48,655 nucleotides of DNA from Haliea sp. (GTDB taxonomy: Bacteria > Pseudomonadota > Gammaproteobacteria > Pseudomonadales > Halieaceae): the NCBI GenBank assembly GCA_024642245.1, contig JAHEBM010000023.1:1-48655 (forward strand), given 5' to 3'. Below the pieces are notes generated by a model that worked only from the letters and a program-made list of their open reading frames with translations, was not told the DNA's origin and searched no databases. The position numbers were made by a program, and so were the translations under genes. Within the stretch, counting starts at the first letter, position 1. Every line of letters begins with the position of its first letter. Of this stretch, positions 1 through 8,310 are shown in pieces.

Positions 1-1173
1 AACCTGACCTGTGTCACCTGCCACGATATCCACGCCGAGCGGGACAAGGTACTGATTCCCGACGAGCAGGCCCAGGTGTGTACCACCTGCCACAAGACCC
101 AGAAAAAAGGTATCCACGGCCTCGAGGACATCGCGAAATACAACCCGCCGTGCACCACCTGCCACAATCCCCACGACCATGAGTCCGCTGAAACCGAGCT
201 GCTGAAAAACGGTTCCAGCGGTTGCCGCAGCTGCCATAACATGGAGCGTATGGCTGGCGATCCCGGCGTCCCCGAAAAAGTGAAAGGTTATCACCGGCGT
301 ATGCTGCAGCCGGAAAATACCTGCCTGGATTGCCACGAGGGTATCGCCCATGCCCCCGCAGACGCGGTAACCGCCATGGTGAGAGACGCCCTCTCCAGCA
401 AAACGGTCACCCTGTTCTATCCCGGCATGGCTGACAGCGACTGGTTGCTGCAGAATCACCCCGGCTCACAGCCGCTGCGCCAGGGCAGGAACTGCCAGCA
501 GTGCCACCGGGGAGAGGAAAAGAGTATGGGGGAAGTGCAGGCCAGCGGCTTTGCTCCACCCACCCGGGAAATCCAGGTCTCTTTTGCCGCCGATGACGAG
601 AACCTGACCGTCAAGCTCGCATGGGAGGGACCGGCAAACGACACGGACGTGGCGATGATGTGGGATGATGGCGGCAACGAGGCATTCCGGCGTGGCGGTT
701 GCTTCGCCGCCTGCCACAGTGACCTGCCGGGCATGTCACGGGATCGCGGCCAGCACACCGGGAAGTACCTGTGGGTCTCCCGCTCCCAGCACCAGCGAAT
801 CGGCCAACCCTCGCTGGTCAAGGCGCCGCAGGCGCTGGCGCAGCTGATGTCGGAAAACAATTTCGTCGCACTGTGGCGGATGCGGCTGGACCGGGGCACA
901 CTGGAAGCCGGCACGCTGCTGGAGAAAGTGTCGTGGCAGGCCGGTAACTTGATACAGATCAACAAGAGCTATAAGGAAGGGCGCTGGACGGTGACTTTAC
1001 AGGCGCCCCTGAACGATACTGGTACGCTGAAGCCTTTCACCCCGGACGGTAAGTATACCTTTGGTATCGCACTGCACGGGGCAGGAAATCCAGGCGGCAA
1101 ACACTGGGTGTCACTGCCGATGACCCTGAGCTTTGCAGGCGATGAAACTGACTTCAAGGTGGAGCAACAATAA
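1..1173 (+). CDS. NapC/NirT-like multiheme cytochrome c fused to an EB_dh-type haem-binding domain (5' end outside window)
   Basis: The frame is open from the first base, so the gene starts upstream; 390 residues are visible. Counting from the first visible codon, CXXCH haem sites lie at residues 4-8, 27-31, 51-55, 75-79, 108-112 and 165-169. The fifth sits in TCLDCHEGIAH, which matches the last haem of NapC/NirT/TorC quinol dehydrogenases. Residues about 185-390 resemble the cytochrome c-552/DMSO reductase-like (EB_dh) haem-binding domain, ending in a segment like LHGAGNPGGKHWVSLP. A CX3CH motif (CFAACH, 234-239) lies inside that domain. Inference: a membrane-anchored or periplasmic electron donor, CymA-like in role, feeding the decaheme cytochrome that starts 2 bases after its stop. 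The N-terminal anchor and further haems cannot be seen. The multihaem nature is certain; the domain names come from motif memory. Confidence 0.82.
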   Translation, partial: NLTCVTCHDIHAERDKVLIPDEQAQVCTTCHKTQKKGIHGLEDIAKYNPPCTTCHNPHDHESAETELLKNGSSGCRSCHNMERMAGDPGVPEKVKGYHRRMLQPENTCLDCHEGIAHAPADAVTAMVRDALSSKTVTLFYPGMADSDWLLQNHPGSQPLRQGRNCQQCHRGEEKSMGEVQASGFAPPTREIQVSFAADDENLTVKLAWEGPANDTDVAMMWDDGGNEAFRRGGCFAACHSDLPGMSRDRGQHTGKYLWVSRSQHQRIGQPSLVKAPQALAQLMSENNFVALWRMRLDRGTLEAGTLLEKVSWQAGNLIQINKSYKEGRWTVTLQAPLNDTGTLKPFTPDGKYTFGIALHGAGNPGGKHWVSLPMTLSFAGDETDFKVEQQ

Positions 1174-1175
1174 AA

Positions 1176-2057
1176 ATGGCTGGTTACCGTAGTAAATTTA
1201 GCCACCTGTGCTGCGCAATTGCCCTTGCCGCGACGGCCATGGTCGCCCAGGCAGAACGCCAGTGCCTGGACTGCCACGCGGACGACGATGCGCCCATTCA
1301 CGCCATTGCCGGCACCGTGCACGGCTCGCTGGCCGGTGGTGGCAGCGAAACCTGTGTCGCCTGCCACGGCGCCAGCCTGGAACACAAAAAGAAAGCCACC
1401 AAAAACCCCCCCGATGTGAGTTTTGGCCCGGAGTGGCCGTCTGCGCCGGAAGTGCGCAACGCCAGCTGCCAGACCTGCCACGACACCGGCGAGCAATTGC
1501 TCTGGGCCGGCAGTGAGCACCAGCAGGAAAACCTCAGCTGTGACAGCTGCCACAACGCCCACCAGCAAAAAGACCTGGTGCTGAACAAGCAGACCGCCGA
1601 AAAAATCTGTACCGATTGCCACACCCGGGTGCGCTCCGAATTGCACCTGCCCTCTCGCCACCCCATCGCCGAGGGTAAAACGGCCTGTACCGACTGCCAC
1701 AACCCCCACGGGGGCACCGGCCCGGCCGCCCTGCGTGAGGTGTCCGTCAATGACAACTGTTTTACCTGCCACGCCGACAAACGCGGTCCCTTCCTGTGGG
1801 AGCATCCGCCGGCGGCAGAAGACTGCGCCCTGTGCCATAAACCCCACGGCTCTGTTAATAAATCACTGTTGACCTCGCGCAGTCCCGCACTGTGCCAGCA
1901 ATGTCACGCCACGGCTTTCCACCCAAGCCAGCCCTATGGCAGCGAGGGCCTGCCCTCGGGTAGCGCCAACCGCAATTTGCTGGGCAAGGACTGCTTGAGC
2001 TGCCACAGCCAGATTCATGGATCCAACCATCCGTCGGGAGCGCGCTTGACACGATGA
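1176..2057 (+). CDS. mtrA: Periplasmic decaheme c-type cytochrome, MtrA/DmsE/PioA family
   Basis: A 293-residue protein with a cleavable signal peptide (residues 1-26, ending AQA) and exactly ten CXXCH sites, the first at 30-34 and the last (CLSCH) near the C-terminus. Ten haems in about 265 mature residues fits the MtrA/DmsE family, in which the protein threads into an outer-membrane barrel and passes electrons between periplasm and surface. The ATG follows the upstream stop by 2 bases. The stop overlaps the next start (ATGA), so translational coupling with the barrel gene is likely. The neighbouring barrel and surface cytochrome support an MtrCAB-type complex. The electron donor, acceptor and direction of flow cannot be read from the sequence. 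Confidence 0.93.
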   Translation: MAGYRSKFSHLCCAIALAATAMVAQAERQCLDCHADDDAPIHAIAGTVHGSLAGGGSETCVACHGASLEHKKKATKNPPDVSFGPEWPSAPEVRNASCQTCHDTGEQLLWAGSEHQQENLSCDSCHNAHQQKDLVLNKQTAEKICTDCHTRVRSELHLPSRHPIAEGKTACTDCHNPHGGTGPAALREVSVNDNCFTCHADKRGPFLWEHPPAAEDCALCHKPHGSVNKSLLTSRSPALCQQCHATAFHPSQPYGSEGLPSGSANRNLLGKDCLSCHSQIHGSNHPSGARLTR

Positions 2058-4318
2058 AGAGCATGAACCGCTTTCACTGCCAACTGAGCATGGCCAGCAG
2101 CCTGGTGCTGGCCGCCTGCGGCGCCCTGGCCCAGGACGCCGAGCAGTATGCACCCCTGGGATTGCAGAACCGCCCGCCGCTGAAAACCGCCTGGCAAACG
2201 GGCAGTCCCATGGCCGGCCAGCTGGGTGCTGGCTATACCAGCGACGACAATTATATGTTCGGCCAGTACAACGGCCTGAACGAGGAAGGGGCCAGCGTGA
2301 TCGGCAACTTCCAGTGGCAGGACTTCAACAGCGGCGACAATTACACGCAGGCTTATCTCTCCAACCTGGGGCTCGACACCCGGGAAGGCGAACTGACCTG
2401 GGGCAGGGCAGGCCGATTTTCGGTAACCGCCGGCTACGACTCCCAGGTGCAGGTCGGCAACAACGACGGTCGCACGCCTTTTTCCGGCAACTCAAAGCTT
2501 TCACTGCCGGACGATTGGATCAGCGGCATCACCACTGCCGACTGGACGAACCTGAACCAGTCGCTGCACGGTTTTGACCAGGAACTGAAGCGCGAGCGGG
2601 TTTACCTCGACGTGGAATCCCGCCTGAACGAGCACTGGACTGTCAATACGGGCCTCTCCTACGAGGAAAAACAGGGCAATGCGGATATCGGTGGAGCCAT
2701 CTACATCGATGCCAGCACGGCCGATGCGGTGCTGATGAAGCAAGCCATCGACTATCGCACCAGTGAGTTCAGCCTCGGCCTGGGATACAGCGACAGCCGC
2801 CTGAATGTCAGCGGGCAATTGAACTACTCCGAATTCGATAACCAGAACGATGAACTGATCTGGCAAAACCCCTACAGCTCGTATGGCCCGAATGTCAGCT
2901 ACCCGGCGGGTACGGGCGGACTCGGCCTGGCGCCGGACAACGACCAGATGGGCGGGCGGCTCACGGGCCAGTACCTGTTTTCAGCCAGGACACGCCTGCA
3001 GGTGGACGGCAGTTACGCCGTCGCCGCCCAGAACCAGGACTACCTGGATTACAGCGTGAACCCGGCGCTGGATGTCAGTGTTCCCTTACCGCAGGCAAAT
3101 TATGACGGCGAGGTGGAAACCAGCACGTTCAATACCCGCCTGTTGATGAATCCATGGTCGAAAGTGGATACGGAGCTGTTTTTCAAATACCGCAACCGGG
3201 ACTACGACGCCGGCCGCAACGGCTACCAGTACATTCGCGGCGATGGCGGAGACCAGCCAGGCAGCGAATTCACGGTTTACAACACCAATCACGATTTCCG
3301 CTCGGAAATCAGCGGGTTCGAAGTAGGCTATCGACTGCCTGTGCGCAGCAAGTTGAGCTTCCAGTACGAGTACGAAAAAGACACCCGTCAAAATGCTGCC
3401 GTAGAAGAGAGCGAGGAAGACCGGTACACCGTGGCTTACCGCCTGCAACCCACGCCCGGGTTCAGCGCAAAACTCGAACTCCTCTATGCGGACCGGGCGT
3501 CGGATACCTATGAATGGGGCCAGTCATACTATGCCCTGCTGGATACCGCCCTGATCAATGCCACACCGGACAACCAGCGGTACATCAACCACCCGGAGCT
3601 GATGCAGTTCTACATGGCCAACCGGGTGCAGCGGCAGACCAAGGCCGATTTTACCTGGTTGCCGGCTGACCAGTGGAACGTAAACCTCAACCTGCAAATG
3701 CGCGACGACGATTACGAGAAGAGTGAACTTGGGCTTACCGAAGCCCAGTGGTACCGCAGCTTCCTCAGCGCCAGCTATGTGCCCAGCGACTCCCTGTCGA
3801 CCAGCGTGTACGTGGGCTACGATGTTTACAGGACCGACCAGACCAGCCGCGCCTTCCGCGGCGGACTGGAAAAGGATGCTTTCGAGATCTATCCACCCCT
3901 GCCCCAGGCCAGCGACCCGGCGCGCAACTGGGACAGCAAGGGCGAGGATACCAGCGTAACCCTTGGTGCGAATATACAGTGGCAGGTTTCGGCAGACCTG
4001 GAAATCAGCTTTGACTACAGTTACGTCGATACCCAGGCGGAACAGAGCTTCAACACCGATCCCAGCAGCGGCCTGGTGGCCAGCGACCTGCCGGCGGTAG
4101 ATACCCGCCTCCACCACCTGCAAGCCAGCGGTGTGTGGAAAATGCAGGACAACCTGTTCCTCCAGCTGGATTACCAGTACTACGATTACAAGAGCGACGA
4201 CTGGGCCTGGAATGGGGTACAGCCGGATACCATCGGGAAAGTGCTGACCTTCGGCCAGGGCAACCCGAACGAACAAATCAATTATGTGGGCGCATCAGTG
4301 ATTTATCACTGGGAATAA
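2054..4318 (+). CDS. mtrB: MtrB/PioB-family outer-membrane beta-barrel porin
   Basis: 754 residues. The N-terminal hydrophobic leader can be read as signal peptidase I (ALA then QDAE); it also contains a lipobox-like LAAC, so lipidation is not excluded. After the leader, YTSDDNYMFGQYNGLNEEGA matches the conserved start of MtrB-type barrels. The rest alternates amphipathic strands rich in Tyr, Trp and Asn and ends in an aromatic-rich strand, SVIYHWE, as outer-membrane barrels do. In the known family the barrel sheathes the MtrA haem wire and docks MtrC outside. The mature protein has no cysteine, whereas metal-reducing Shewanella MtrB carries an N-terminal CXXC. The start overlaps the mtrA stop by 4 bases; a second Met at residue 4 is an alternative start. 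Confidence 0.92.
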   Translation: MKSMNRFHCQLSMASSLVLAACGALAQDAEQYAPLGLQNRPPLKTAWQTGSPMAGQLGAGYTSDDNYMFGQYNGLNEEGASVIGNFQWQDFNSGDNYTQAYLSNLGLDTREGELTWGRAGRFSVTAGYDSQVQVGNNDGRTPFSGNSKLSLPDDWISGITTADWTNLNQSLHGFDQELKRERVYLDVESRLNEHWTVNTGLSYEEKQGNADIGGAIYIDASTADAVLMKQAIDYRTSEFSLGLGYSDSRLNVSGQLNYSEFDNQNDELIWQNPYSSYGPNVSYPAGTGGLGLAPDNDQMGGRLTGQYLFSARTRLQVDGSYAVAAQNQDYLDYSVNPALDVSVPLPQANYDGEVETSTFNTRLLMNPWSKVDTELFFKYRNRDYDAGRNGYQYIRGDGGDQPGSEFTVYNTNHDFRSEISGFEVGYRLPVRSKLSFQYEYEKDTRQNAAVEESEEDRYTVAYRLQPTPGFSAKLELLYADRASDTYEWGQSYYALLDTALINATPDNQRYINHPELMQFYMANRVQRQTKADFTWLPADQWNVNLNLQMRDDDYEKSELGLTEAQWYRSFLSASYVPSDSLSTSVYVGYDVYRTDQTSRAFRGGLEKDAFEIYPPLPQASDPARNWDSKGEDTSVTLGANIQWQVSADLEISFDYSYVDTQAEQSFNTDPSSGLVASDLPAVDTRLHHLQASGVWKMQDNLFLQLDYQYYDYKSDDWAWNGVQPDTIGKVLTFGQGNPNEQINYVGASVIYHWE

Positions 4319-4337
4319 AACCCGGGAGAGAAAGACC

Positions 4338-6650
4338 ATGGTTATAAACACACGCAACTGGATAATGGCCGGCATGCTCGGCCTGCTCGTCGCCTGTGGC
4401 GGCGGAGGCGGCGGCAACAGCGCCTCCGGCGTGGACCCGGGGCCACCCCCTCCCGGGCAACCGATACCACCCGATCCGATTCCGCCGACGCCGTCCCAGA
4501 CGCCTTATGCCGAGGCCGAGGAACTCAGCGCCTATATCACGGGTGCGACCATCCCGGATGACGGCCGGCCCGTGGTGGACTTCACACTGGCGGATGGCAA
4601 GAACAACGCCATTACCGATCTGACAGCCAGCGATGTGCGATTCACTTTAGCGAAACTTGAAGCCAGCCCCCTGGGCAACCTCACCGGCAGCTGGCAGTCC
4701 TACATCAACCGCATAAGCAACCCCGACCCCGAAGACGGCCCGGGTACCGAGCCGGCATTGCAGGCGACTTACGAGCGCGGCACCAGCGGCGAATTCACCA
4801 ACCTCGGCGATGGCAAGTACCGCTACCGCCTGGCCACCAGCGTCGAGGAGCAGGACGCGGACATCCAGGCCCAGGCCGACAGTGAGGGCCTGGACCTGGC
4901 GTATGAACCCGATCGCACCCACCGGGTGGGCATGCAGTTCGACAATGCGCAGGATTACGTCAATCCCACCTACAACTGGGTACCGGCCACCGGGGCCACG
5001 GACGGCATTTTCACCATGGACATCGCCGCCACCGCCAACTGTAACCGCTGCCATGACCCGCTACGCATCCACGGCCGCAGGGTCGAGGTCGGTTACTGCG
5101 TCACCTGTCACAACCCCGGCTCGACAGACCCCAGCAGCACCAACACTGTCAACCTGAAGGTGATGGTGCACAAGATCCATATGGGTGCAAACCTGCCAAG
5201 CGTGCAGGCCGGCGGCGACTATGTGGTCGGCGGCCACGATTACTCCGACATTCATTTCCCGCAGGACGTCCGCAATTGCGAAAACTGCCATGCGGGCAGC
5301 GCCACCGGTGCCAACCCGGTACGCCCGGACGGCTCCGAGTATTCACTGGCCCTGACCTCACAGGGCGATAACTGGTCGCAATTCCCCTCCCAGGCCGCCT
5401 GTGGCAGCTGTCATGATGACCTGGATTTCAGTGCACACGCCGGCGGCCAGACCGATGACTCGAACTGCGCCAGCTGTCACTCCGAGGGCGGCAAGGCCGG
5501 TAGCATCCAGCACAGCCACCTGATACCGACGGACGAGGCCAGGAAGAATTTCGCGGCCAAGATCCTCTCGGTGACAAACACCGCTCCCGGTGAATTCCCG
5601 GAAGTCATGTACAAGGTGTTCGACCCAAGCAACGATGATGCACCCTACGACCTGCAGAATGATGCGCCCTGGACCGTGGGTGGCGGCGCAAGCCGCCTCG
5701 CCATAGACCTGGCCTGGTCGACGACCGACTATACCAACACCGGGAACGGCACGGACGACGCCAGCGCGGTGAGCCTGGACGCGCTGACAGGCACGCCGGT
5801 AGGGGATGGCAGCTATATGATCACTTCGGGAACCGCTATCCCGAACGGCAAGGCCCATCCTTCGGTTGCCGCCAGTGGCAGCGGTGTTGCGGCCATCGAG
5901 GGCCACCCCGCGGTCAATGTCGGCAGCGAGGCGGAGCCGGACGAGCAGCGTATTGCGTTCACGAGCGGCACCGAGTTCTTCAGCATCGATGAGGCCGACG
6001 GAAAGGCTGTTCCGCGCCGCACCAGTGTCGACCTGAACAGTTGCCTGGACTGCCACCAGACCCTGAGCCTGCACGGCAGCAACCGCACCGACAACGTGCA
6101 GCTCTGTGTCACCTGCCATAACCCGCGCAATACCGACAGGGAGGTGCGCGCGGTCGCAGCCAACCCACCGACAGATGGCAAGAAAGAGGAATCACTCCAC
6201 TTCAAGACCATGATCCACGGTATCCATGCCGCCGGCATGCGCGAGAACCCGCTGCAGGTGGTTGGTTTCCGCGGGTTCAGCACCTATGTGTACGACGAGG
6301 AAGAGGTTCAGTTCCCCGGCGACCTGGGTAACTGTACGACTTGCCATACGGATGACGGCTTCACCCTGCCGCTGGCTTCAGGGGCGCTGGGCACCACTGT
6401 CGACACCGGCAAGGATCACCAGGATCCGGCTGACGACACGGTGGTATCACCGATCGCGGCGGCCTGCTCAAGCTGCCATGACGAGGCCGACGGTCTGGCC
6501 CACATGACAGCCCAGGGTGCCAGTTTCTCCACCACCCAGGAGGCCCTGGACAGCGGCGAAGTGGTGGAGCAGTGCTCCGTGTGCCACGGTTCCGGTAAGG
6601 ACTTTGACGTGGCGATAAAGCACAACGTTCACTCTAAACCGGTGCAATAG
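4338..6650 (+). CDS. mtrC: Surface decaheme lipoprotein cytochrome, OmcA/MtrC family
   Basis: 770 residues with a lipoprotein signal (LLVAC, lipidated Cys at about residue 21) followed by Gly-rich and Pro-rich linkers that would hold the protein away from the membrane. Ten CXXCH sites fall in two groups of five, residues about 235-380 and about 568-750, separated by a region without haems. This is the four-domain, two-pentahaem layout of OmcA/MtrC. The predicted role is the terminal surface reductase or electron acceptor of the conduit formed with the two upstream proteins. A purine-rich ribosome site (GGGAGAGAAAG) precedes the ATG, 19 bases after the barrel gene. All 21 cysteines are explained by lipidation and haems, so the domain III disulfide of Shewanella homologues is absent. 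A strong terminator follows. Confidence 0.94.
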   Translation: MVINTRNWIMAGMLGLLVACGGGGGGNSASGVDPGPPPPGQPIPPDPIPPTPSQTPYAEAEELSAYITGATIPDDGRPVVDFTLADGKNNAITDLTASDVRFTLAKLEASPLGNLTGSWQSYINRISNPDPEDGPGTEPALQATYERGTSGEFTNLGDGKYRYRLATSVEEQDADIQAQADSEGLDLAYEPDRTHRVGMQFDNAQDYVNPTYNWVPATGATDGIFTMDIAATANCNRCHDPLRIHGRRVEVGYCVTCHNPGSTDPSSTNTVNLKVMVHKIHMGANLPSVQAGGDYVVGGHDYSDIHFPQDVRNCENCHAGSATGANPVRPDGSEYSLALTSQGDNWSQFPSQAACGSCHDDLDFSAHAGGQTDDSNCASCHSEGGKAGSIQHSHLIPTDEARKNFAAKILSVTNTAPGEFPEVMYKVFDPSNDDAPYDLQNDAPWTVGGGASRLAIDLAWSTTDYTNTGNGTDDASAVSLDALTGTPVGDGSYMITSGTAIPNGKAHPSVAASGSGVAAIEGHPAVNVGSEAEPDEQRIAFTSGTEFFSIDEADGKAVPRRTSVDLNSCLDCHQTLSLHGSNRTDNVQLCVTCHNPRNTDREVRAVAANPPTDGKKEESLHFKTMIHGIHAAGMRENPLQVVGFRGFSTYVYDEEEVQFPGDLGNCTTCHTDDGFTLPLASGALGTTVDTGKDHQDPADDTVVSPIAAACSSCHDEADGLAHMTAQGASFSTTQEALDSGEVVEQCSVCHGSGKDFDVAIKHNVHSKPVQ

Positions 6651-6666
6651 CCGCCCGGACCCATCT

Positions 6667-6696
6667 GAAAACCCCCGCCCAGCGGGGGTTTTTTTT
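6667..6696 (+). terminator. Intrinsic terminator of the mtr operon
   Basis: A perfect 7-bp stem CCCCCGC/GCGGGGG (6672-6678 with 6682-6688) has a 3-base loop, flanked by an A run and followed by eight T. It lies 16 bases after the mtrC stop. It isolates the cytochrome cluster from hemH. Confidence 0.93.
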
Positions 6697-6782
6697 AGCT
6701 TACAGCCGGTGATTTCCGGGCGCTTTCACCACGGCGGCCGGTCATCCCGGGTAGCGCGGCGGACGTATCACTGCCAGGGCGC

Positions 6783-6811
6783 TTGGATTTAGGCAGCCGC
6801 AAACGTATATT
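6783..6811 (+). promoter_or_regulatory. Candidate sigma-70 promoter of hemH (near-leaderless)
   Basis: TTGGAT at 6783-6788, a 17-bp spacer, then TATATT at 6806-6811. Normal spacing puts the transcript start near 6818, 2 bases before the hemH ATG, and no Shine-Dalgarno sequence is visible before that ATG. This reading predicts a leaderless or nearly leaderless mRNA. Confidence 0.5.
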
Positions 6812-6819
6812 GGGCCACC

Positions 6820-7908
6820 ATGAAATATATCGGCAGCAATAACTTCGACCACGGCCAGCCACCCCGGGTGGGTGTGCTCGTTACCAACCTGGGGACCCCG
6901 GATGCCCCCGAGAAAAAGGCGCTGAAGAAATACCTGAAGCAGTTCCTGTGGGACCCCCGGGTGGTGGAGATTCCCCGCCCCGCCTGGTGGCTGATTCTCA
7001 ACGGCATTATCCTGCGGGTGCGCCCCAAACGCTCGGCGGCGGCGTATCGCAAGGTATGGACCGAACGGGGCTCTCCCCTGCTGTTTCACACCCGCGACCA
7101 GGCCGAAGCCCTGGACACTGCCTTGCGCAAGCGTTTCGGCGAGCAGCTGATCGTCGATTTTGCCATGCGCTACGGCACGCCGGGTATTGCCGATACGCTG
7201 CAAAGTATGGTCGAGCGAGGCGTGCGAAAGCTGCTGGTTCTGCCCCTGTATCCCCAGTACAGCGGCGCCACCACCGGCTCCACCTTCGATGCCCTTGCGG
7301 CGGACTTTACCCGGCGTCGCTGGCTGCCCGAGCTGCGCTTTGTCAGCCAGTACCATGATCACCCGGCGTATATACAGGCAGTCGCCGACAGCATTCGCAA
7401 CTATCGCGCCGAACACGGTACCGCCGACAAGCTGCTGTTCTCCTACCACGGGGAGCCCCGACGCTACCTGGACCAGGGCGATCCCTACCACTGCCAGTGC
7501 CACAAGACCACACGACTGGTGGCCGAGCACCTGGGTCTGCAGGAATCGGACTACCTGGTCACTTTCCAGTCGCGTTTCGGCAAGGCCGAGTGGCTCAGGC
7601 CCTATACCGATGAAACCCTCAGGGCCATGCCGGGTCAGGGCATCAAGTCCGTGCAGGTGGTCTGCCCGGGATTCGCCGCCGATTGCCTGGAAACCCTGGA
7701 AGAGATCGGGGAGGAAAACCGCCATTATTTTACCGCAGCAGGCGGCGAGCAATTTGACTACATTCCCTGCCTCAACAGCGAGCCGGGCCATATCGCAGCA
7801 CTTGCGACCATCGTCGAGGAACAGCTTTCAGGATGGCCGAACGGTGATGACGAGAACGCCTGCAACAATACCAAATCCAGGGCGCTTGCCCTGGGTGCAT
7901 CCAACTAG
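6820..7908 (+). CDS. hemH: Ferrochelatase
   Basis: 362 residues. It inserts ferrous iron into protoporphyrin IX to make protohaem, the last step of haem synthesis, at the cytoplasmic face of the membrane. Visible family marks are the N-terminal LVTNLGTP, the catalytic-His segment LFSYHGEPRRYLDQGDPY, FQSRFGKAEWL, and the acidic C-terminal motif CPGFAADCLETLEEI. Length is normal for the bacterial enzyme. No in-frame Met lies between the chosen ATG and the conserved core, so this start is very likely despite the missing Shine-Dalgarno. It sits downstream of a cytochrome operon encoding at least 26 c-type haem sites, but behind a terminator and with its own promoter. A small exported rhodanese follows after 12 bases. 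Confidence 0.96.
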   Translation: MKYIGSNNFDHGQPPRVGVLVTNLGTPDAPEKKALKKYLKQFLWDPRVVEIPRPAWWLILNGIILRVRPKRSAAAYRKVWTERGSPLLFHTRDQAEALDTALRKRFGEQLIVDFAMRYGTPGIADTLQSMVERGVRKLLVLPLYPQYSGATTGSTFDALAADFTRRRWLPELRFVSQYHDHPAYIQAVADSIRNYRAEHGTADKLLFSYHGEPRRYLDQGDPYHCQCHKTTRLVAEHLGLQESDYLVTFQSRFGKAEWLRPYTDETLRAMPGQGIKSVQVVCPGFAADCLETLEEIGEENRHYFTAAGGEQFDYIPCLNSEPGHIAALATIVEEQLSGWPNGDDENACNNTKSRALALGASN

Positions 7909-7920
7909 AGGAAGCGCTAC

Positions 7921-8256
7921 ATGAACAAACTGGTCGCCATTTGCCTTTTATCGCTTTCCCTGCTTGCCGGCGCCGGCGCCCGGGCAGAATCACCGGCAGC
8001 CGCGGTGTGGATCGATGTGCGCACCCCGGACGAGTATGCCCAGGGGCACGTGGAGCAGGCGCGGTCCATTCCACTGGATGGTATCGAGGTGGGGGTCGCC
8101 GGCCTGGCCCTGCCCAAGGACGCGCCCATCTACCTGTACTGCGCCAGGGGCGGTCGTGCGGAGGCTGCCAGGCAGCGCCTGCAGACACAGGGGTATACCA
8201 ATGTCACCAATGCGGGTGGGTTGGAAGACGCCAGGGCGCTCGCGGGTAAACAGTAG
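7921..8256 (+). CDS. Exported single-domain rhodanese (PspE-like)
   Basis: 111 residues with a clear signal peptide (MNKLVAICLLSLSLLAGAG, cleaved near ARA), so it is probably periplasmic. The rest is one rhodanese domain: WIDVRTPDEYAQGHVEQA at the start, and the active-site loop YCARGGRAE with catalytic Cys in a CXXGXR-type loop. Rhodaneses move sulfane sulfur onto thiophilic acceptors; the true substrate here is unknown. It is probably co-transcribed with hemH (12-base gap containing GAGGAAG as ribosome site). Length matches PspE-type proteins. It converges on the metallopeptidase gene, whose stop lies 54 bases away. Confidence 0.88.
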   Translation: MNKLVAICLLSLSLLAGAGARAESPAAAVWIDVRTPDEYAQGHVEQARSIPLDGIEVGVAGLALPKDAPIYLYCARGGRAEAARQRLQTQGYTNVTNAGGLEDARALAGKQ

Positions 8257-8310
8257 GCCAGGTTCGCACGCCCTGCTGCCCCACCGGTCGCGGGGGCTCG
8301 CGCACCAGGA

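Noticed and set aside
969-1847. Long open frame on the - strand across mtrA (about 292 codons)
   Set aside because: It mirrors haem-rich coding sequence on the other strand and resembles no protein family. The + strand protein has ten CXXCH motifs.
7480-7505. CQCH in ferrochelatase as a haem c site
   Set aside because: The spacing is CXCH, the protein is cytoplasmic, and this segment varies in ferrochelatases.
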